The position numbers and the translations under genes were made by a program. A DNA stretch of 64,000 bases from Mycobacterium marinum. GTDB lineage: Bacteria > Actinomycetota > Actinomycetes > Mycobacteriales > Mycobacteriaceae. Below the pieces are notes generated by a model. It was not told where the DNA came from, ran no database searches, and saw only the letters and a list, made by a program, of their open reading frames with translations. The stretch is from positions 3,162,001 to 3,226,000 of the forward strand of contig NZ_CP024190.1 of assembly GCF_003391395.1 (NCBI RefSeq), read 5' to 3'. Below are positions 36,961 through 46,470 of the stretch, piece by piece. Numbering within the stretch: the first letter of the stretch is position 1; each line of letters opens with the position of its first letter.

Positions 36961-39900
36961 ATGTCTGCTCCCACCGACCCGCACGGCGCAGTGCCGGCAA
37001 ATGGGAAGTCCCTCGCACTCACGCGCGGGCAGCTCGACATATGGCTCTCCCAAGAGCGCAACGGCTCGGGAATACCCTGGCAAACAAGCTTTTTTGCAGT
37101 GATCAGCGGCCCGGTCGATCCGGTCCTCATCGAGCGTGCCGTCCGGCGGGCGGTGGCCGAATTCGAGCCGCTGCGCGTCGGGATATTCGAGGTCGACGCA
37201 CAGGTCTGCCAGAAACCGCGGGACTATCCGGCCGTTACTGTCCCGCTCGTTGACGTGAGCGGCTCGCGACATCCGGTTCGGGAAGCGCACCAACTGGCCG
37301 CGTCGATGCAGCGCCAGCCCATGGCATGGGCCGGGCCGTTGTTCCGATTTGCGTTATTCCGGACGAGCCCAAACCAATTCTTCTTGTTTTTCTGTCTACA
37401 TCACATCGTGGTCGACGGATTTAGTTCCGTGCTGTTCGTCAGTCGAATCGCCGTTATCTACTCGGCGCTCGCCTCTGCCACGCCAGTCCCGGCAGCATCC
37501 TTTGGTTCGCTGCACGATCTGGTCGGCGCCGAACTGGAGTACGAGGCGTCCCGCAAATATCGAGAAGACCTGCAGTTTTGGCGGGAGAATCTGCCCCCGG
37601 ACCGCCCAGCGCTCCAATACCAGTCCGCGGAGACCGGGAATGAGAACGATCGCTACGGCGCGTCGGCGCCGGTGGTGCTGGATGCCGCCGCCGCGCAGAG
37701 CATTGATGTTCTGGCCACAGTGCTAGGCGTCAGGCGATCCTCGATCATCACCGCAGCGTGTGGGCTACTGGTACACGGTTGGGATGGTGGCGGTCCGCAG
37801 GTGGTACTGGATTTTGCGGTGAGCCGGCGCGGCACCGACAAGTTGAAGACGATTCCGGGGATGGTTGCCGGGGTGGTTCCGCTGGCGTTGCCGACATCGC
37901 CCACTTCCTCAGTTGCTGAGCTGTGTACGCAGGCGGATTCGCGGGTCCGCGATGTCCTACGACATCAACGGTTTCCGGTACACACGTTGTGCGGGCCCCT
38001 CAGCGGAATCGCGCTGAACCTGCTCCCGCCGACGGCGATCCCACATTTCGGTGATGCGCCGGCCTCGCTGGTGCATACAAACTTTGGCCGCGGCAATCGA
38101 TTTGGAATGTTCGTCATGATTGAGGGGCAGCGGCTGCTTTTGAGCACGGGAGGTGCTGGCGCGCCATCATCAGATTTCGAGGGCCCAGCCTTGGCGCAAC
38201 GACTGACTGGGCTCTTGATGGTGATGGCCGCGGATCCGGCGCGGCGGTTGTCGTCAATCGACCTGCTCGATCAGCTCGAGCGCCGCCGGATCCATACGTG
38301 GGGTAACCACGCCGCGCTGACCTGCCCCGCTGCTCCTACCCAGTCGATTCCGGAGCTGTTCGCCGCCCACGTCGCCCAGAGACCGGACGCTGTCGCGGTT
38401 ACAGCCGCAGACGTCGTGCTGAGCTACCGCCAACTCGACGCCGCCAGCAACCGGCTTGCGTCCTTGTTGGCCTCTCACGAGATAGGCCGTGGCGACGTCG
38501 TAGCGTTGCTGCTTCCACGCAGCGGACGAGCCATCATCGCGATCCTGGCAGTGCTGAAGGTGGGAGCGGCCTACCTGCCCATCGACCCGGATCACCCCCG
38601 CGCCCGCGTTGCCTTCCTGCTCGACGACACCAAGCCGGTGGCTGTCCTGACCGTCCGCGACTTGACCGGCGGTCTGGACGGCCACGCCCTGGCGGTCATC
38701 GACGTCGACGATCCCGCCGTTGCCGCCCGACCCAGCACGGGGCTGCCCGCGCCAGCCGCCGACGACGTCGCATACGTGCTGTATACATCCGGCACCACCG
38801 GCGTGCCCAAAGGCGTGGCGATCACCCATCACAACATTGCCCAACTCGTGGCCGCACCCACCCCACTGAACGCCCAGAACAGTCTGGCCGTAACCCAGTG
38901 CCACTCCTACGCATTCGACTTCTCGGTGTGGGAGATCTGGAGCGCGTTACTGCACGGCGGGCGACTTGTCGTGGTAGGCGAAGACGTAACTCGTTCCCCC
39001 ACCGATTTCCACGACTTGCTGCTGGAACAGCGAGTCAACGCGCTGACCCAAACCCCCTCGGCGGTTGCCGCATTGTCAACCGATGCTCTGGAAGCCACGA
39101 CACTCGTGGTCGGCGGTGAACCCTGCACCGCCGAGGTGGTGGATCGTTGGGCGCCCGGGCGAGTGATGGTGAATGCCTACGGCCCAACCGAATCCACTGT
39201 CTGCGTCAGCATCAGCGCACCGCTGGTTGCCGGTTCCGGGACCGCTCCCATCGGCCTACCACTGCCGGGTACTGCTCTGTTCGTATTGGACCCGTGGTTG
39301 CGCCAGCTGCCCCCCGGGGTGGTGGGGGAGCTGTATGTGGCGGGAAGCCAAGTTGGGCTTGGATATTGGCACCGCTCCGGGTTGACGGCATCGCGTTTTG
39401 TGGCCTGCCCGTTCGGGGGAACCGCGGGCAGCCGTATGTACCGGACCGGTGATCTGGCCTGCTGGGGTGCTGACGGTCAACTGCACTACAAGGGTCGGGT
39501 GGACGACCAAGTCAAGATTCGCGGCTATCGCATCGAACCCGCTGAGATCACCACAGCGCTAATGCGGTCGCCCAGCGTGAACAATGCGGTCGTCATCGTC
39601 CGCGAAGACCGCCCTGGCGACAAGCGTCTGGTGGGCTACATCACCGGCCAAGCCGACCCCGAAGCTGTTCGTGCCGGTCTCAAAGACCAACTGCCCCACT
39701 ACATGGTTCCGGCGGCCATCATGTCGCTCGAGCGGTTGCCGTTGACGGTCAACGGGAAACTTGACGTTGCCGCGCTGCCCATTCCGGACTACACCACCGG
39801 TTACCGAGCCCCGACCACGCCGGTGGAGGAAATCGTGGCCGGAATTTTTGCGCGGGTCCTCGGGCTGGAACGGGTCGGCGCCGACCAGTCGTTCTTCGAT

Positions 39901-41427
39901 TTGGGCGGCGACTCGTTGCTGGCGATGCGCGTGGTCGCGGCGGTCAACACCGCTTTGGCCGCAGACCTGTCCGTGCTGGTGTTGTTCGATGCACCCAGCG
40001 TCGCCGAGCTGGTGCCGCACATCAACAAGGGATCGGCCGCCTCGATACCCCTGGCACCGGTCCAGCGGCCCGAGCGGGTGCCACTATCGCCGGCCCAGCA
40101 CCGGATGTGGAGTGTCGTTCAGCTGCAGGGCCCCTCCGCTGTGTTCAACATCCCCTGGGTGCTGCAGTTGCGTGGCATCCTGCACACCGAGGCACTGCGC
40201 CAGGCCCTAGTCGATGTTGTTTGTCGTCACGAACCGTTGCGCACCGTTTATCCCGCCGTGGACGGTGAACCGCACCAAGTCGTCTTGGCGCCCGAAGCGG
40301 TGGACCTGTGCTGGGAGGTCATCGACGCCACCACCTGGACGCCGGGTCAGCTGCGTGACGTCGTTTCGACCCAAGCCCGCCACAGCTTCGACCTGGCCAG
40401 CCGGCTGCCGCTACTGGTCCGGCTCTATCGCCGGGCCGACGATCAATACCTGCTGGTTCTCGTGCTGCACCATATTGCCGCTGACGGCTGGTCACTGGCC
40501 CCGCTGGCGGCCGATCTCGACGTGGCCTACCGCAGCCGATGCGACGGGCAGGCCCCCGGCTGGGAGCCGTTGCCCATCCAATACATCGACTACGCCTTGT
40601 GGCAACGCGCGTACCTGGGGGACCCGGCGGATCCCGACAGCATGATCGCCGCGGAACTTCGGTACTGGCAGAAGACGCTTGCGGACATGCCCACGCATCT
40701 CGAGCTATCGCCCGGGCAACCCGATGCCACCTCGTACGACACTCGCGGCGACACGCTGGCCGTGCGCTGGCCGGCGGCATTGCACCGCCAGATAACCGAG
40801 TTGGCGCGCGCACAGCACGCCACCAGCTTCATGGTCGTCCAGGCGGGCTTTACCGCGCTGCTCTCACAACTGGCCGTCAGCAACGACATCGTGGTGGCAA
40901 TAGCGGTCGCCGGTCGCCGTCACCCCTCGCTCGATGAGTTGGTCGGCGTGTTCGTCAACACGGTGCTATTGCGCATTGCGGTGGCCCCCGACCTGGATTT
41001 CGCACACCTGCTCGACCAGGTGCGTACCCGCAGTCTGCAAGCACTCGACCATCAAGACATGCCCTATGGCGTTCTGGTAGACCAGATCAACGCCGCCCGC
41101 TCGTCACCCGCTGGCCCCTTGGCCCAAGTCATGCTGGCCTGGCAAAACAACAAACCGGCCGAGCTGGCACTGGGCGAGCTGGACATCACCGAAGCCCCGG
41201 TGCACACCGGGGCGGCACGGATGAACTTCTTGTTGTCCCTGACCGAGCAGTTCACCGAGAGCGGTGAGCCCGCCGGGATCAGCGGAGTCGTCGAATACCG
41301 CACCGCCATGTTCACTCCTACGGTGATCGAAGCCATTACCGACCGGTTGGAGAGGCTCCTAACGGTGGTGACCGCCAACCCGCGGCGGCAGTTGTCGTCG
41401 CTGTCTGACCTCGACCGGCTGCCCTAG
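36961..41427 (+). CDS. Nonribosomal peptide synthetase, C-A-T-C organisation
   Basis: A 1488-residue NRPS. Domain order: condensation (about 16-440; H147-H148...D152-G153), adenylation (about 455-955; LYTSGTTGVPKG near 608, NAYGPTES, RTGDLACW, NGKLD), carrier (Ser985 in FFDLGGDSLLAM) and a second condensation domain (about 1055-1480; H1170-H1171...D1175). By eye the adenylation specificity residues read D-F-W-T-V-G-A-V-C, which I cannot translate into a confident amino acid. There is no thioesterase, reductase or MbtH-like gene nearby. The first C domain begins LALTRGQLDIWLSQE, as in chain-starting C domains, so a lipo-initiated dipeptide or ester is plausible but unproven. ATG 36961 has no strong SD. 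Confidence 0.93.
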   Translation: MSAPTDPHGAVPANGKSLALTRGQLDIWLSQERNGSGIPWQTSFFAVISGPVDPVLIERAVRRAVAEFEPLRVGIFEVDAQVCQKPRDYPAVTVPLVDVSGSRHPVREAHQLAASMQRQPMAWAGPLFRFALFRTSPNQFFLFFCLHHIVVDGFSSVLFVSRIAVIYSALASATPVPAASFGSLHDLVGAELEYEASRKYREDLQFWRENLPPDRPALQYQSAETGNENDRYGASAPVVLDAAAAQSIDVLATVLGVRRSSIITAACGLLVHGWDGGGPQVVLDFAVSRRGTDKLKTIPGMVAGVVPLALPTSPTSSVAELCTQADSRVRDVLRHQRFPVHTLCGPLSGIALNLLPPTAIPHFGDAPASLVHTNFGRGNRFGMFVMIEGQRLLLSTGGAGAPSSDFEGPALAQRLTGLLMVMAADPARRLSSIDLLDQLERRRIHTWGNHAALTCPAAPTQSIPELFAAHVAQRPDAVAVTAADVVLSYRQLDAASNRLASLLASHEIGRGDVVALLLPRSGRAIIAILAVLKVGAAYLPIDPDHPRARVAFLLDDTKPVAVLTVRDLTGGLDGHALAVIDVDDPAVAARPSTGLPAPAADDVAYVLYTSGTTGVPKGVAITHHNIAQLVAAPTPLNAQNSLAVTQCHSYAFDFSVWEIWSALLHGGRLVVVGEDVTRSPTDFHDLLLEQRVNALTQTPSAVAALSTDALEATTLVVGGEPCTAEVVDRWAPGRVMVNAYGPTESTVCVSISAPLVAGSGTAPIGLPLPGTALFVLDPWLRQLPPGVVGELYVAGSQVGLGYWHRSGLTASRFVACPFGGTAGSRMYRTGDLACWGADGQLHYKGRVDDQVKIRGYRIEPAEITTALMRSPSVNNAVVIVREDRPGDKRLVGYITGQADPEAVRAGLKDQLPHYMVPAAIMSLERLPLTVNGKLDVAALPIPDYTTGYRAPTTPVEEIVAGIFARVLGLERVGADQSFFDLGGDSLLAMRVVAAVNTALAADLSVLVLFDAPSVAELVPHINKGSAASIPLAPVQRPERVPLSPAQHRMWSVVQLQGPSAVFNIPWVLQLRGILHTEALRQALVDVVCRHEPLRTVYPAVDGEPHQVVLAPEAVDLCWEVIDATTWTPGQLRDVVSTQARHSFDLASRLPLLVRLYRRADDQYLLVLVLHHIAADGWSLAPLAADLDVAYRSRCDGQAPGWEPLPIQYIDYALWQRAYLGDPADPDSMIAAELRYWQKTLADMPTHLELSPGQPDATSYDTRGDTLAVRWPAALHRQITELARAQHATSFMVVQAGFTALLSQLAVSNDIVVAIAVAGRRHPSLDELVGVFVNTVLLRIAVAPDLDFAHLLDQVRTRSLQALDHQDMPYGVLVDQINAARSSPAGPLAQVMLAWQNNKPAELALGELDITEAPVHTGAARMNFLLSLTEQFTESGEPAGISGVVEYRTAMFTPTVIEAITDRLERLLTVVTANPRRQLSSLSDLDRLP

Positions 41428-41498
41428 TCCTCTGGCGGCTGTGCTGGTGGTCGGCGCGTTAGACCCCACCGGTAGTCACCGGCGACATCAACCGGTTG

Positions 41499-41957
41499 CT
41501 AGACCAGGCTGCTCGCGTCGAATATCCAGCCCTGATCTGCCGAGCCAAGGTTCTCAAAATGCTGCGGCGGCGCAAAGGCCACCAGGCTGTTGAAGTCCCA
41601 ATAGTCTTTCCACACGGTGATTTTCCCGTCGACGACTTGATGGACGGTAACGAACCTCAGCAGCCCCTGCTCACCGGTCGCGAACGTCCAGGTCTCGGAA
41701 TGCTCATACATGACATCGGAACCGCTGGACAGCAGCAGTCCGTCGTGGTTCTGGTAGCCGGCCAGGGGTTCAAGCCCGAGCTTCAGCCGCGTGACGATGT
41801 CGTCCGGACCGCGCGCCGACAGCGCGGGAACCGGCATGTCCACATACAGGCAGTCCGGCGACAAAAACGTCTTGACGCCATCCCAGTCCCTCCGAGACAG
41901 CGCGTGCCACATCCCACGCACCGTATCGCCAACCGAAATCAAAGAAAGTTCTGCCAT
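41499..41957 (-). CDS. SnoaL/limonene-epoxide-hydrolase-fold protein
   Basis: A 152-residue NTF2-like protein resembling the limonene-1,2-epoxide hydrolase branch. Seen are SRRDWDGVKTFLSPDCLYVDMPVPA at the N-terminus and the strand pair WTFATGEQGLLRFVTVHQVVDGKITVWKDYWDFN. It may hydrolyse an epoxide or act as a cyclase/isomerase. ATG 41957 (MAELSLIS) was chosen over GTG-type upstream codons. It converges on the NRPS and lies downstream of cyp140 on the same strand, so an oxygenase-epoxide-hydrolase pair is possible. Confidence 0.78.
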   Translation of the reverse strand: MAELSLISVGDTVRGMWHALSRRDWDGVKTFLSPDCLYVDMPVPALSARGPDDIVTRLKLGLEPLAGYQNHDGLLLSSGSDVMYEHSETWTFATGEQGLLRFVTVHQVVDGKITVWKDYWDFNSLVAFAPPQHFENLGSADQGWIFDASSLV

Positions 41958-42060
41958 AACGGCCAATAACACTTGGTCCCTCTTGGGCTGTCAACCACCA
42001 CGCTGCGCCGATGCCAATTGGCGCCCTCAACGCGACCGGCGGACACGCCCTCGCGGTCCG

Positions 42061-43377
42061 CTAGGAGGCGGCCAGCGCGCGGGCCGGTCCGAGCGTGACC
42101 GGCAACGTCGACCAGCCCCGCAACACGCGGGTGTCGCGGCGACTTCCCGCGCCGGCGGCCCGAACGTCGGGGAAGCGCTCGAAGAACGTCCGCAACCCAA
42201 CCTCTCCCTCGGCCCGGGCCAGAGCCGCACCAAGACAGAAATGACGACCCGTGGAGAAGGCGAGATGCCTTCCGGCATTAGCGCGTTCGACGTCGAAACG
42301 GTGCGGGTTCGGGAATACCGCCGGGTCGCGGTTGGCTCCGGCCAGATAGGCCACCACCATTTCGCCGCGATTGATTGGCCAGCTCGCTATCTCGACATCG
42401 GTGCGGGCCACCCGGGCGGTGAGCTGGACTGGTGAATCCAGCCGCAGGATCTCTTCGACCGCGTTCGGCCATAGTTCCGGACGCTGACGCAGTGTCTCCA
42501 GTTGCTCGGGGGCATCCAGCAGCATCCGAATTCCGTTGCCCAACAGGTTGACTGTGGTCTCGAAGCCCGCAACCAACACCAGCCCAGCAATCGCGCGCAG
42601 TTCGGATTCATCGAGATATGTCCCAGCATCACCACTTTCAGCGACCCGGATCAATTGACTCATCAGGTCGTCGCCGGGGTTTCGACGCAACTGCTCGAGG
42701 TGTGCCGTCAGCCACGAGTTGAATCCCGTTATGCCCTGCTGTATGCGCCGGTACTGCCGGTAGGGGACCCCGATATCCAGGCTAGGCGCTGCCAATTCGC
42801 CGTATTCCAGCACTCGGCCGCGGTCTTGTTCTGGAACACCGAGGATTTCGCTGATCACCATGATCGGGAGCTGGGAACAGTACTGGCCCACCACGTCGAC
42901 AACACCGGGCCGCTGCGCGAGTTGATCCAACAGACTGTTCGCGGTCTGCTCGACCCGATCGCGTAGCGCGGCAACCGCTCGGGAGGTGAAAACCGCCGAC
43001 ACCGTCTTGCGGTATCGGGTGTGATCGGGCGGCTCGACGGCCAACAGCGACGGCGGCCGCAGCGGATGCAGCTGCTCGTCGCGGGTGCGGCGCTCCAGCC
43101 AGCGCAGCGGTCCCGGCAGGTTCTCGCCGAACGAGATGGTGTGGAAGTCGTCGGAGCGCAGCACATCGTGCGCGAGCTGATAGTCGACGGTGAGGTAGTT
43201 GACGCGGGTCCGCACCATACGCCCGTGGCGGCGCAACTCGTCATGGAACGGTCCCGGGTTGGCCGCAACTGCCGGGTCGGCGATCAGCCGAGCCTCCAAT
43301 TCACCTCGTCGAAGACCGATATTGGCCATGCCCCGGATTACCCCGTGCATCGCGAACCAGTGCAGTTTGTCCTTCAC
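42061..43377 (-). CDS. cyp140: Cytochrome P450 CYP140
   Basis: A 438-residue soluble P450. I-helix oxygen-activation motif VAGFETTVN, ExxR in EEILRLDSPVQ, and heme-ligand Cys381 in FSTGRHFCLGAALARAEGE. The GTG at 43377 follows GGAGG by 4 nt and gives the exact length of M. tuberculosis CYP140 (Rv1880c), so the nine upstream codons were excluded. Physiological substrate unknown. Its neighbours lppE, SDR, SRPBCC, rpfC and chorismate mutase preserve the M. tuberculosis order. Confidence 0.93.
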   Translation of the reverse strand: MKDKLHWFAMHGVIRGMANIGLRRGELEARLIADPAVAANPGPFHDELRRHGRMVRTRVNYLTVDYQLAHDVLRSDDFHTISFGENLPGPLRWLERRTRDEQLHPLRPPSLLAVEPPDHTRYRKTVSAVFTSRAVAALRDRVEQTANSLLDQLAQRPGVVDVVGQYCSQLPIMVISEILGVPEQDRGRVLEYGELAAPSLDIGVPYRQYRRIQQGITGFNSWLTAHLEQLRRNPGDDLMSQLIRVAESGDAGTYLDESELRAIAGLVLVAGFETTVNLLGNGIRMLLDAPEQLETLRQRPELWPNAVEEILRLDSPVQLTARVARTDVEIASWPINRGEMVVAYLAGANRDPAVFPNPHRFDVERANAGRHLAFSTGRHFCLGAALARAEGEVGLRTFFERFPDVRAAGAGSRRDTRVLRGWSTLPVTLGPARALAAS

Positions 43378-43487
43378 CGCGCCTCCATCGATCGACCTCG
43401 CCATTGCGCTTGTGACCAGACTAAGCTCGTCGAGGCCGCCGACGCAGGGCTAATCGAGGCTCGCGCCCCGAGGCAGAGCCCGACGGG

Positions 43488-43910
43488 TCAGCACTCGGCG
43501 ACGATCTTGAAGTCGGTTGTCACCACCTTGTTCGGGTTGTCGCTGCCGATGCCGTAGGCGCTGCCAGTGATCGTGTATGTCCCGTGGGAAAGGCCCACCT
43601 GAGCCTCTCCCACCCCGCCTTGCCAATAGCTGCCGTTGAACCCGTCAATATTGCGGATCTTCACCCACTGCGGAATCACTCGCTCGCCGCTGATCAGCAC
43701 CACCGCCTGGACATGGCCGTCTCGGTCGCCGATGTCGATGGTCCGGTAGGACTGCTCCTGACTGCATGCGGCGGGGCGTGCCGTGTGGGTGGAGCCGTCG
43801 ATGGTCACGTGCGCGGCTTGGCGGGGCACCGTCATCGCACTCCCACACCCGGAGACTGCAGCGACCACGCTCAATGCAAGCCCTGTGACAGTGACCAACC
43901 GAATCTGCAC
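43488..43910 (-). CDS. lppE: Putative lipoprotein LppE
   Basis: A 140-residue lipoprotein. A signal peptide (RLVTVTGLALSVVAAV) ends in a lipobox-like VSGC with Cys22, and Cys49 and Cys140 could form a disulfide in the mature protein. The GTG at 43910 follows GGAGGTG (spacing 4) and yields the length I recall for LppE (Rv1881c). The frame is open much further upstream (to 44540), but that part is the antisense of the SDR gene. Function unknown; resembles small mycobacterial LppE/LpqH-like lipoproteins. Confidence 0.85.
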   Translation of the reverse strand: MQIRLVTVTGLALSVVAAVSGCGSAMTVPRQAAHVTIDGSTHTARPAACSQEQSYRTIDIGDRDGHVQAVVLISGERVIPQWVKIRNIDGFNGSYWQGGVGEAQVGLSHGTYTITGSAYGIGSDNPNKVVTTDFKIVAEC

Positions 43911-43951
43911 GAGCCACCTCCATTGTGGACACCAGCGCTGTGCCCGAGACT

Positions 43952-44785
43952 CTACTGCTGTCCTGCGCCAAACGTCGGTAGGGATTTGAGAATGCGGCTT
44001 CGAACGAATTCCGGACTGACGCCCTTGAGCCGATCGATCCAGCGAATGCTTGGCGGCACGTACCAATGCAGCCGCGTCGGGTGCTGGTAGGCCTGCCAGG
44101 CCGCCTCGGCGACGCTGGATGCCGGCAGTAGACGAAACATCCCCTTCTTGGGCGCGGCGGCGCGGATCTGCTCGCTGGACAGGGTCGGGGCGGAGGCGTC
44201 GGAGTGCTGCCGAGTTGAGGTGAGAATCGCGGTGTCGATCAACCCGGGCAGCACGTCGGCAACTCGCACACCATGGCGCCGCCATTCGGCGCTCAACGCT
44301 TCGGTGAGTCCCTTGACGGCGTGCTTGGTTGCCGAATAGACCGCCAGCCGTGGCATGCCGTAGGTGGCCGACGACGACGATGTGGAAAACATCAGACTTC
44401 CCGGTGCCTTTCTCAGATAGGGGAGGGCACCGTAAGCCCCGGTCAGCACCGCCTTGAAGTTCACATCGACGACGCGCATCGCGGCGTCGTAGGGTACGTC
44501 CTCGAACCATCCGCCTTCGCCGATGCCGGCGTTGTTCCACATCATGTCGAGTCCGCCGTGGCTGGTACCGGCGCAGAAATCGGCCAGGGCGCGATCCAAC
44601 GCATCCCGGTCGGTCACGTCAACAACGCGGGTCCACAGCCGCTCGGTGCCAAGTTCGGCGCCCAGCGCGTCAAGGCCGGCGCCGTCGCGGTCCACCGCGG
44701 CGACCCGCCAGCCTTTGGCGTGAAACAGCTTCGCCCCCTCGCGGCCCATTCCGCTGCCGGCGCCGGTGATGAATACCGATTTCAT
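43952..44785 (-). CDS. Short-chain dehydrogenase/reductase (Rv1882c-like)
   Basis: Classical SDR of 277 residues. It has TGAGSGMG cofactor motif, NNAGIGEGGW, Ser in SLMFSTSSSSATYGM and catalytic YxxxK in YSATKHAV. Length equals Rv1882c. It starts 14 nt after the SRPBCC gene stop, so the two are co-transcribed; a shared role on a hydrophobic ligand is possible but not shown. Confidence 0.88.
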   Translation of the reverse strand: MKSVFITGAGSGMGREGAKLFHAKGWRVAAVDRDGAGLDALGAELGTERLWTRVVDVTDRDALDRALADFCAGTSHGGLDMMWNNAGIGEGGWFEDVPYDAAMRVVDVNFKAVLTGAYGALPYLRKAPGSLMFSTSSSSATYGMPRLAVYSATKHAVKGLTEALSAEWRRHGVRVADVLPGLIDTAILTSTRQHSDASAPTLSSEQIRAAAPKKGMFRLLPASSVAEAAWQAYQHPTRLHWYVPPSIRWIDRLKGVSPEFVRSRILKSLPTFGAGQQ

Positions 44786-44799
44786 GGAGCGCCGCCGGC

Positions 44800-45258
44800 C
44801 TAGGCCGCCTCGACCACGTCTTTAATGCGGTTCAGCGTCTTGGTCATGTCCCGAATGTTGCGGCGCTTACGCAGCCAGCCACCGAACATCCAGTAGTACA
44901 CGGTGCTCAGCGGAGACTCCGCGAGCCGAAATGACTCGGTCACATCGGTCCCGCCTCCCGAGGGGGCCAGGCGATAGTGCCAGTTGTTGACCGGTCTGTC
45001 GCCCATCATCACAGCAAACCCGAACTCGCGACTTGGCTCGCAGGCGGTCACCTCGCAAACCGTCCAGTAAACCGGTCCGATCTCGTTACGCCGAACGTGC
45101 CCCCGGAACCTGGCACCCAGCGCAGGGCCGGTCGCGCCGTCGAGCCATTCGGCCTCGAAGGTTTCCGGCGAAAATCGTCCGGTATTGCGGATGTCGGCGA
45201 TCAAATCCCAGATCTTGTCCGCCGGGGCTGCCATGTGAACTGTCGCTGAACCCTCCAT
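44800..45258 (-). CDS. SRPBCC/polyketide-cyclase family protein (Rv1883c-like)
   Basis: A 152-residue START-like ligand-binding protein: VHMAAPADKIWDLIADIRNTGRFSPET at the N-terminus and the SRPBCC strand-helix ending FGGWLRKRRNIRDMTKTLNRIKDVVEAA. ATG 45258 (MEGSATV) gives the usual length. The family binds small hydrophobic molecules and sometimes catalyses cyclisation. First gene of a unit with the downstream SDR. Confidence 0.85.
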   Translation of the reverse strand: MEGSATVHMAAPADKIWDLIADIRNTGRFSPETFEAEWLDGATGPALGARFRGHVRRNEIGPVYWTVCEVTACEPSREFGFAVMMGDRPVNNWHYRLAPSGGGTDVTESFRLAESPLSTVYYWMFGGWLRKRRNIRDMTKTLNRIKDVVEAA

Positions 45259-45304
45259 GAGACGATCCAAACACGCTCGCTGTAACACATGGAACCGAAC
45301 CAGC

Positions 45305-45332
45305 GATATTCCCCTAACGGGGCGTGAATATC
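45305..45332 (-). terminator. Terminator hairpin at the rpfC stop
   Basis: Arms GATATTC (45305-45311) and GAATATC (45326-45332) enclose CCC...GGG pairing. The structure overlaps the rpfC stop codon (45314-45316) and separates rpfC from the SRPBCC gene. Confidence 0.5.
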
Positions 45333-45727
45333 GAGATGATCTGAGTCACCGTCTGCTCGAGCTGACGCACCGGTTTGGGCAACAGCACGGGCACCGGCGG
45401 CAATCCACCGGCGGACGAACATTTGGGCCAGGCGGCCGGTCCCTGTCCTGCCAGAACTCGGTTGGCGATGGCGATTTGTTGCTGCTTAGAGGCACTTGCG
45501 GGGTTTCCCACGCCACCGTATTCCTCCCAGGTGGCTTGCTTGAACTGCAGACCGCCGTAGGCGCCGTTGCCGGTGTTGGCCGACCAGTTTCCGCCAGACT
45601 CGCACTGCGCGACCGCTTCCCAGTTCATCAGATCGGCCTGTGCGACACCGGTGGACAGTGACATCGACGCAACGACGAATCCACCGGCGAGCGCGGACTT
45701 GGTGAGGGGTTTCGCGATGTGTGTCAT
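45314..45727 (-). CDS. rpfC: Resuscitation-promoting factor RpfC
   Basis: Secreted peptidoglycan hydrolase of 137 residues. A signal peptide (about 1-31, ALAGGFVVASMSLSTGVAQA) precedes the compact Rpf lysozyme/transglycosylase-like domain WEAVAQCESGGNWSANTGNGAYGGLQFKQATW, in which the Glu of QCESGGNW is catalytic. A pair of cysteines (in QCESGG and PKCSSAGG) likely forms the domain disulfide. A short C-terminal tail follows. ATG 45727 was preferred to an in-frame TTG at 45754. Rpf proteins revive dormant mycobacteria by cell-wall cleavage. Confidence 0.92.
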   Translation of the reverse strand: MTHIAKPLTKSALAGGFVVASMSLSTGVAQADLMNWEAVAQCESGGNWSANTGNGAYGGLQFKQATWEEYGGVGNPASASKQQQIAIANRVLAGQGPAAWPKCSSAGGLPPVPVLLPKPVRQLEQTVTQIISIFTPR

Positions 45728-45845
45728 GTCCGACTTTTCGGCGGACGTAGTCAAAGCGTTACCGATTAGAGAATCTTGTGAGATTGGAAATCAATCCCAC
45801 CGAAATTCACCGAGTAGGGAGGCAAACCGCCCGCGGGCCGCTACC

Positions 45846-46454
45846 TCAGGCGTGGTCCCCGGCCGGGCAGTACGACCTCGTTGCGGTCAACAGAGCACGT
45901 TGATAGAGGCTGTCCAGCTGACGAGCCCGTATCGCGTCCGCCCTCGCGAGGTCGAGTTGGGTCGCGCAGGACGCCGACTCCAGCAAACTGCGATTAAGTG
46001 TTATCTGAGATAAAATCTTATCGTTTAGCGCATCGATCTCGGCGCGCGATGCGGACAGGTCGGGGGGTGCCGCGGGGACGTCGGCCGAGCCGAACTTCCA
46101 GTCCGCGAAGCGGCTGTACTCGATCGCCTCGGTCGCGCTGATCTGGTCGCCAAACACCCGGGTGACGTAGTTGGGGTCGACCTTTGCGGCGCGGGCCGCA
46201 TCGCCCAGCTTGGCGAGTTGTTGCTGGACGCGGTCCGGGTCCTCAATGGCCACGCCAGCATGCCACTTGAAGGCCGCCACCGGGTCGGCCACGGCCAACC
46301 GCTGCGCCGCCGCGTCAACCAAGGTGCTCAGCGGGCTGGCACTGTCGGCCCGCACCTGCCCGGGCGCGCCCAGCGCCACCGCAAGCAGGGTGGCCGCCCC
46401 GCCGAGCCCGACACCCAACAGATGCCGAGTCGATCGGCGCGCTGGAAAAACCAC
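45846..46454 (-). CDS. Secreted chorismate mutase (AroQ gamma type, Rv1885c-like)
   Basis: A 202-residue exported chorismate mutase converting chorismate to prephenate outside the cytosol. The signal peptide spans about residues 1-36 (HLLGVGLGGAATLLAVALGAPGQVRA). The helical catalytic region has VDAAAQRLAVADPVAAFKWHAGVAIEDPDRVQQQL and ATEAIEYSRFADWKF. Two cysteines (ESASCATQL and SYCPAGD) match the known disulfide of the M. tuberculosis enzyme. GTG start. It is transcribed toward rpfC. Confidence 0.92.
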   Translation of the reverse strand: MVFPARRSTRHLLGVGLGGAATLLAVALGAPGQVRADSASPLSTLVDAAAQRLAVADPVAAFKWHAGVAIEDPDRVQQQLAKLGDAARAAKVDPNYVTRVFGDQISATEAIEYSRFADWKFGSADVPAAPPDLSASRAEIDALNDKILSQITLNRSLLESASCATQLDLARADAIRARQLDSLYQRALLTATRSYCPAGDHA

Positions 46455-46470
46455 GCCTCATCACAGCATG

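Noticed and set aside
43488..44540. A 350-residue version of LppE
   Set aside because: The first 210 residues are an off-frame reading of the SDR gene; a lipoprotein signal with lipobox and a good ribosome-binding site start at 43910.
45735..45760. An MtrA-type GTAACG site upstream of rpfC
   Set aside because: A single GTAACG half-site is present; without a second half-site it is too weak to call.
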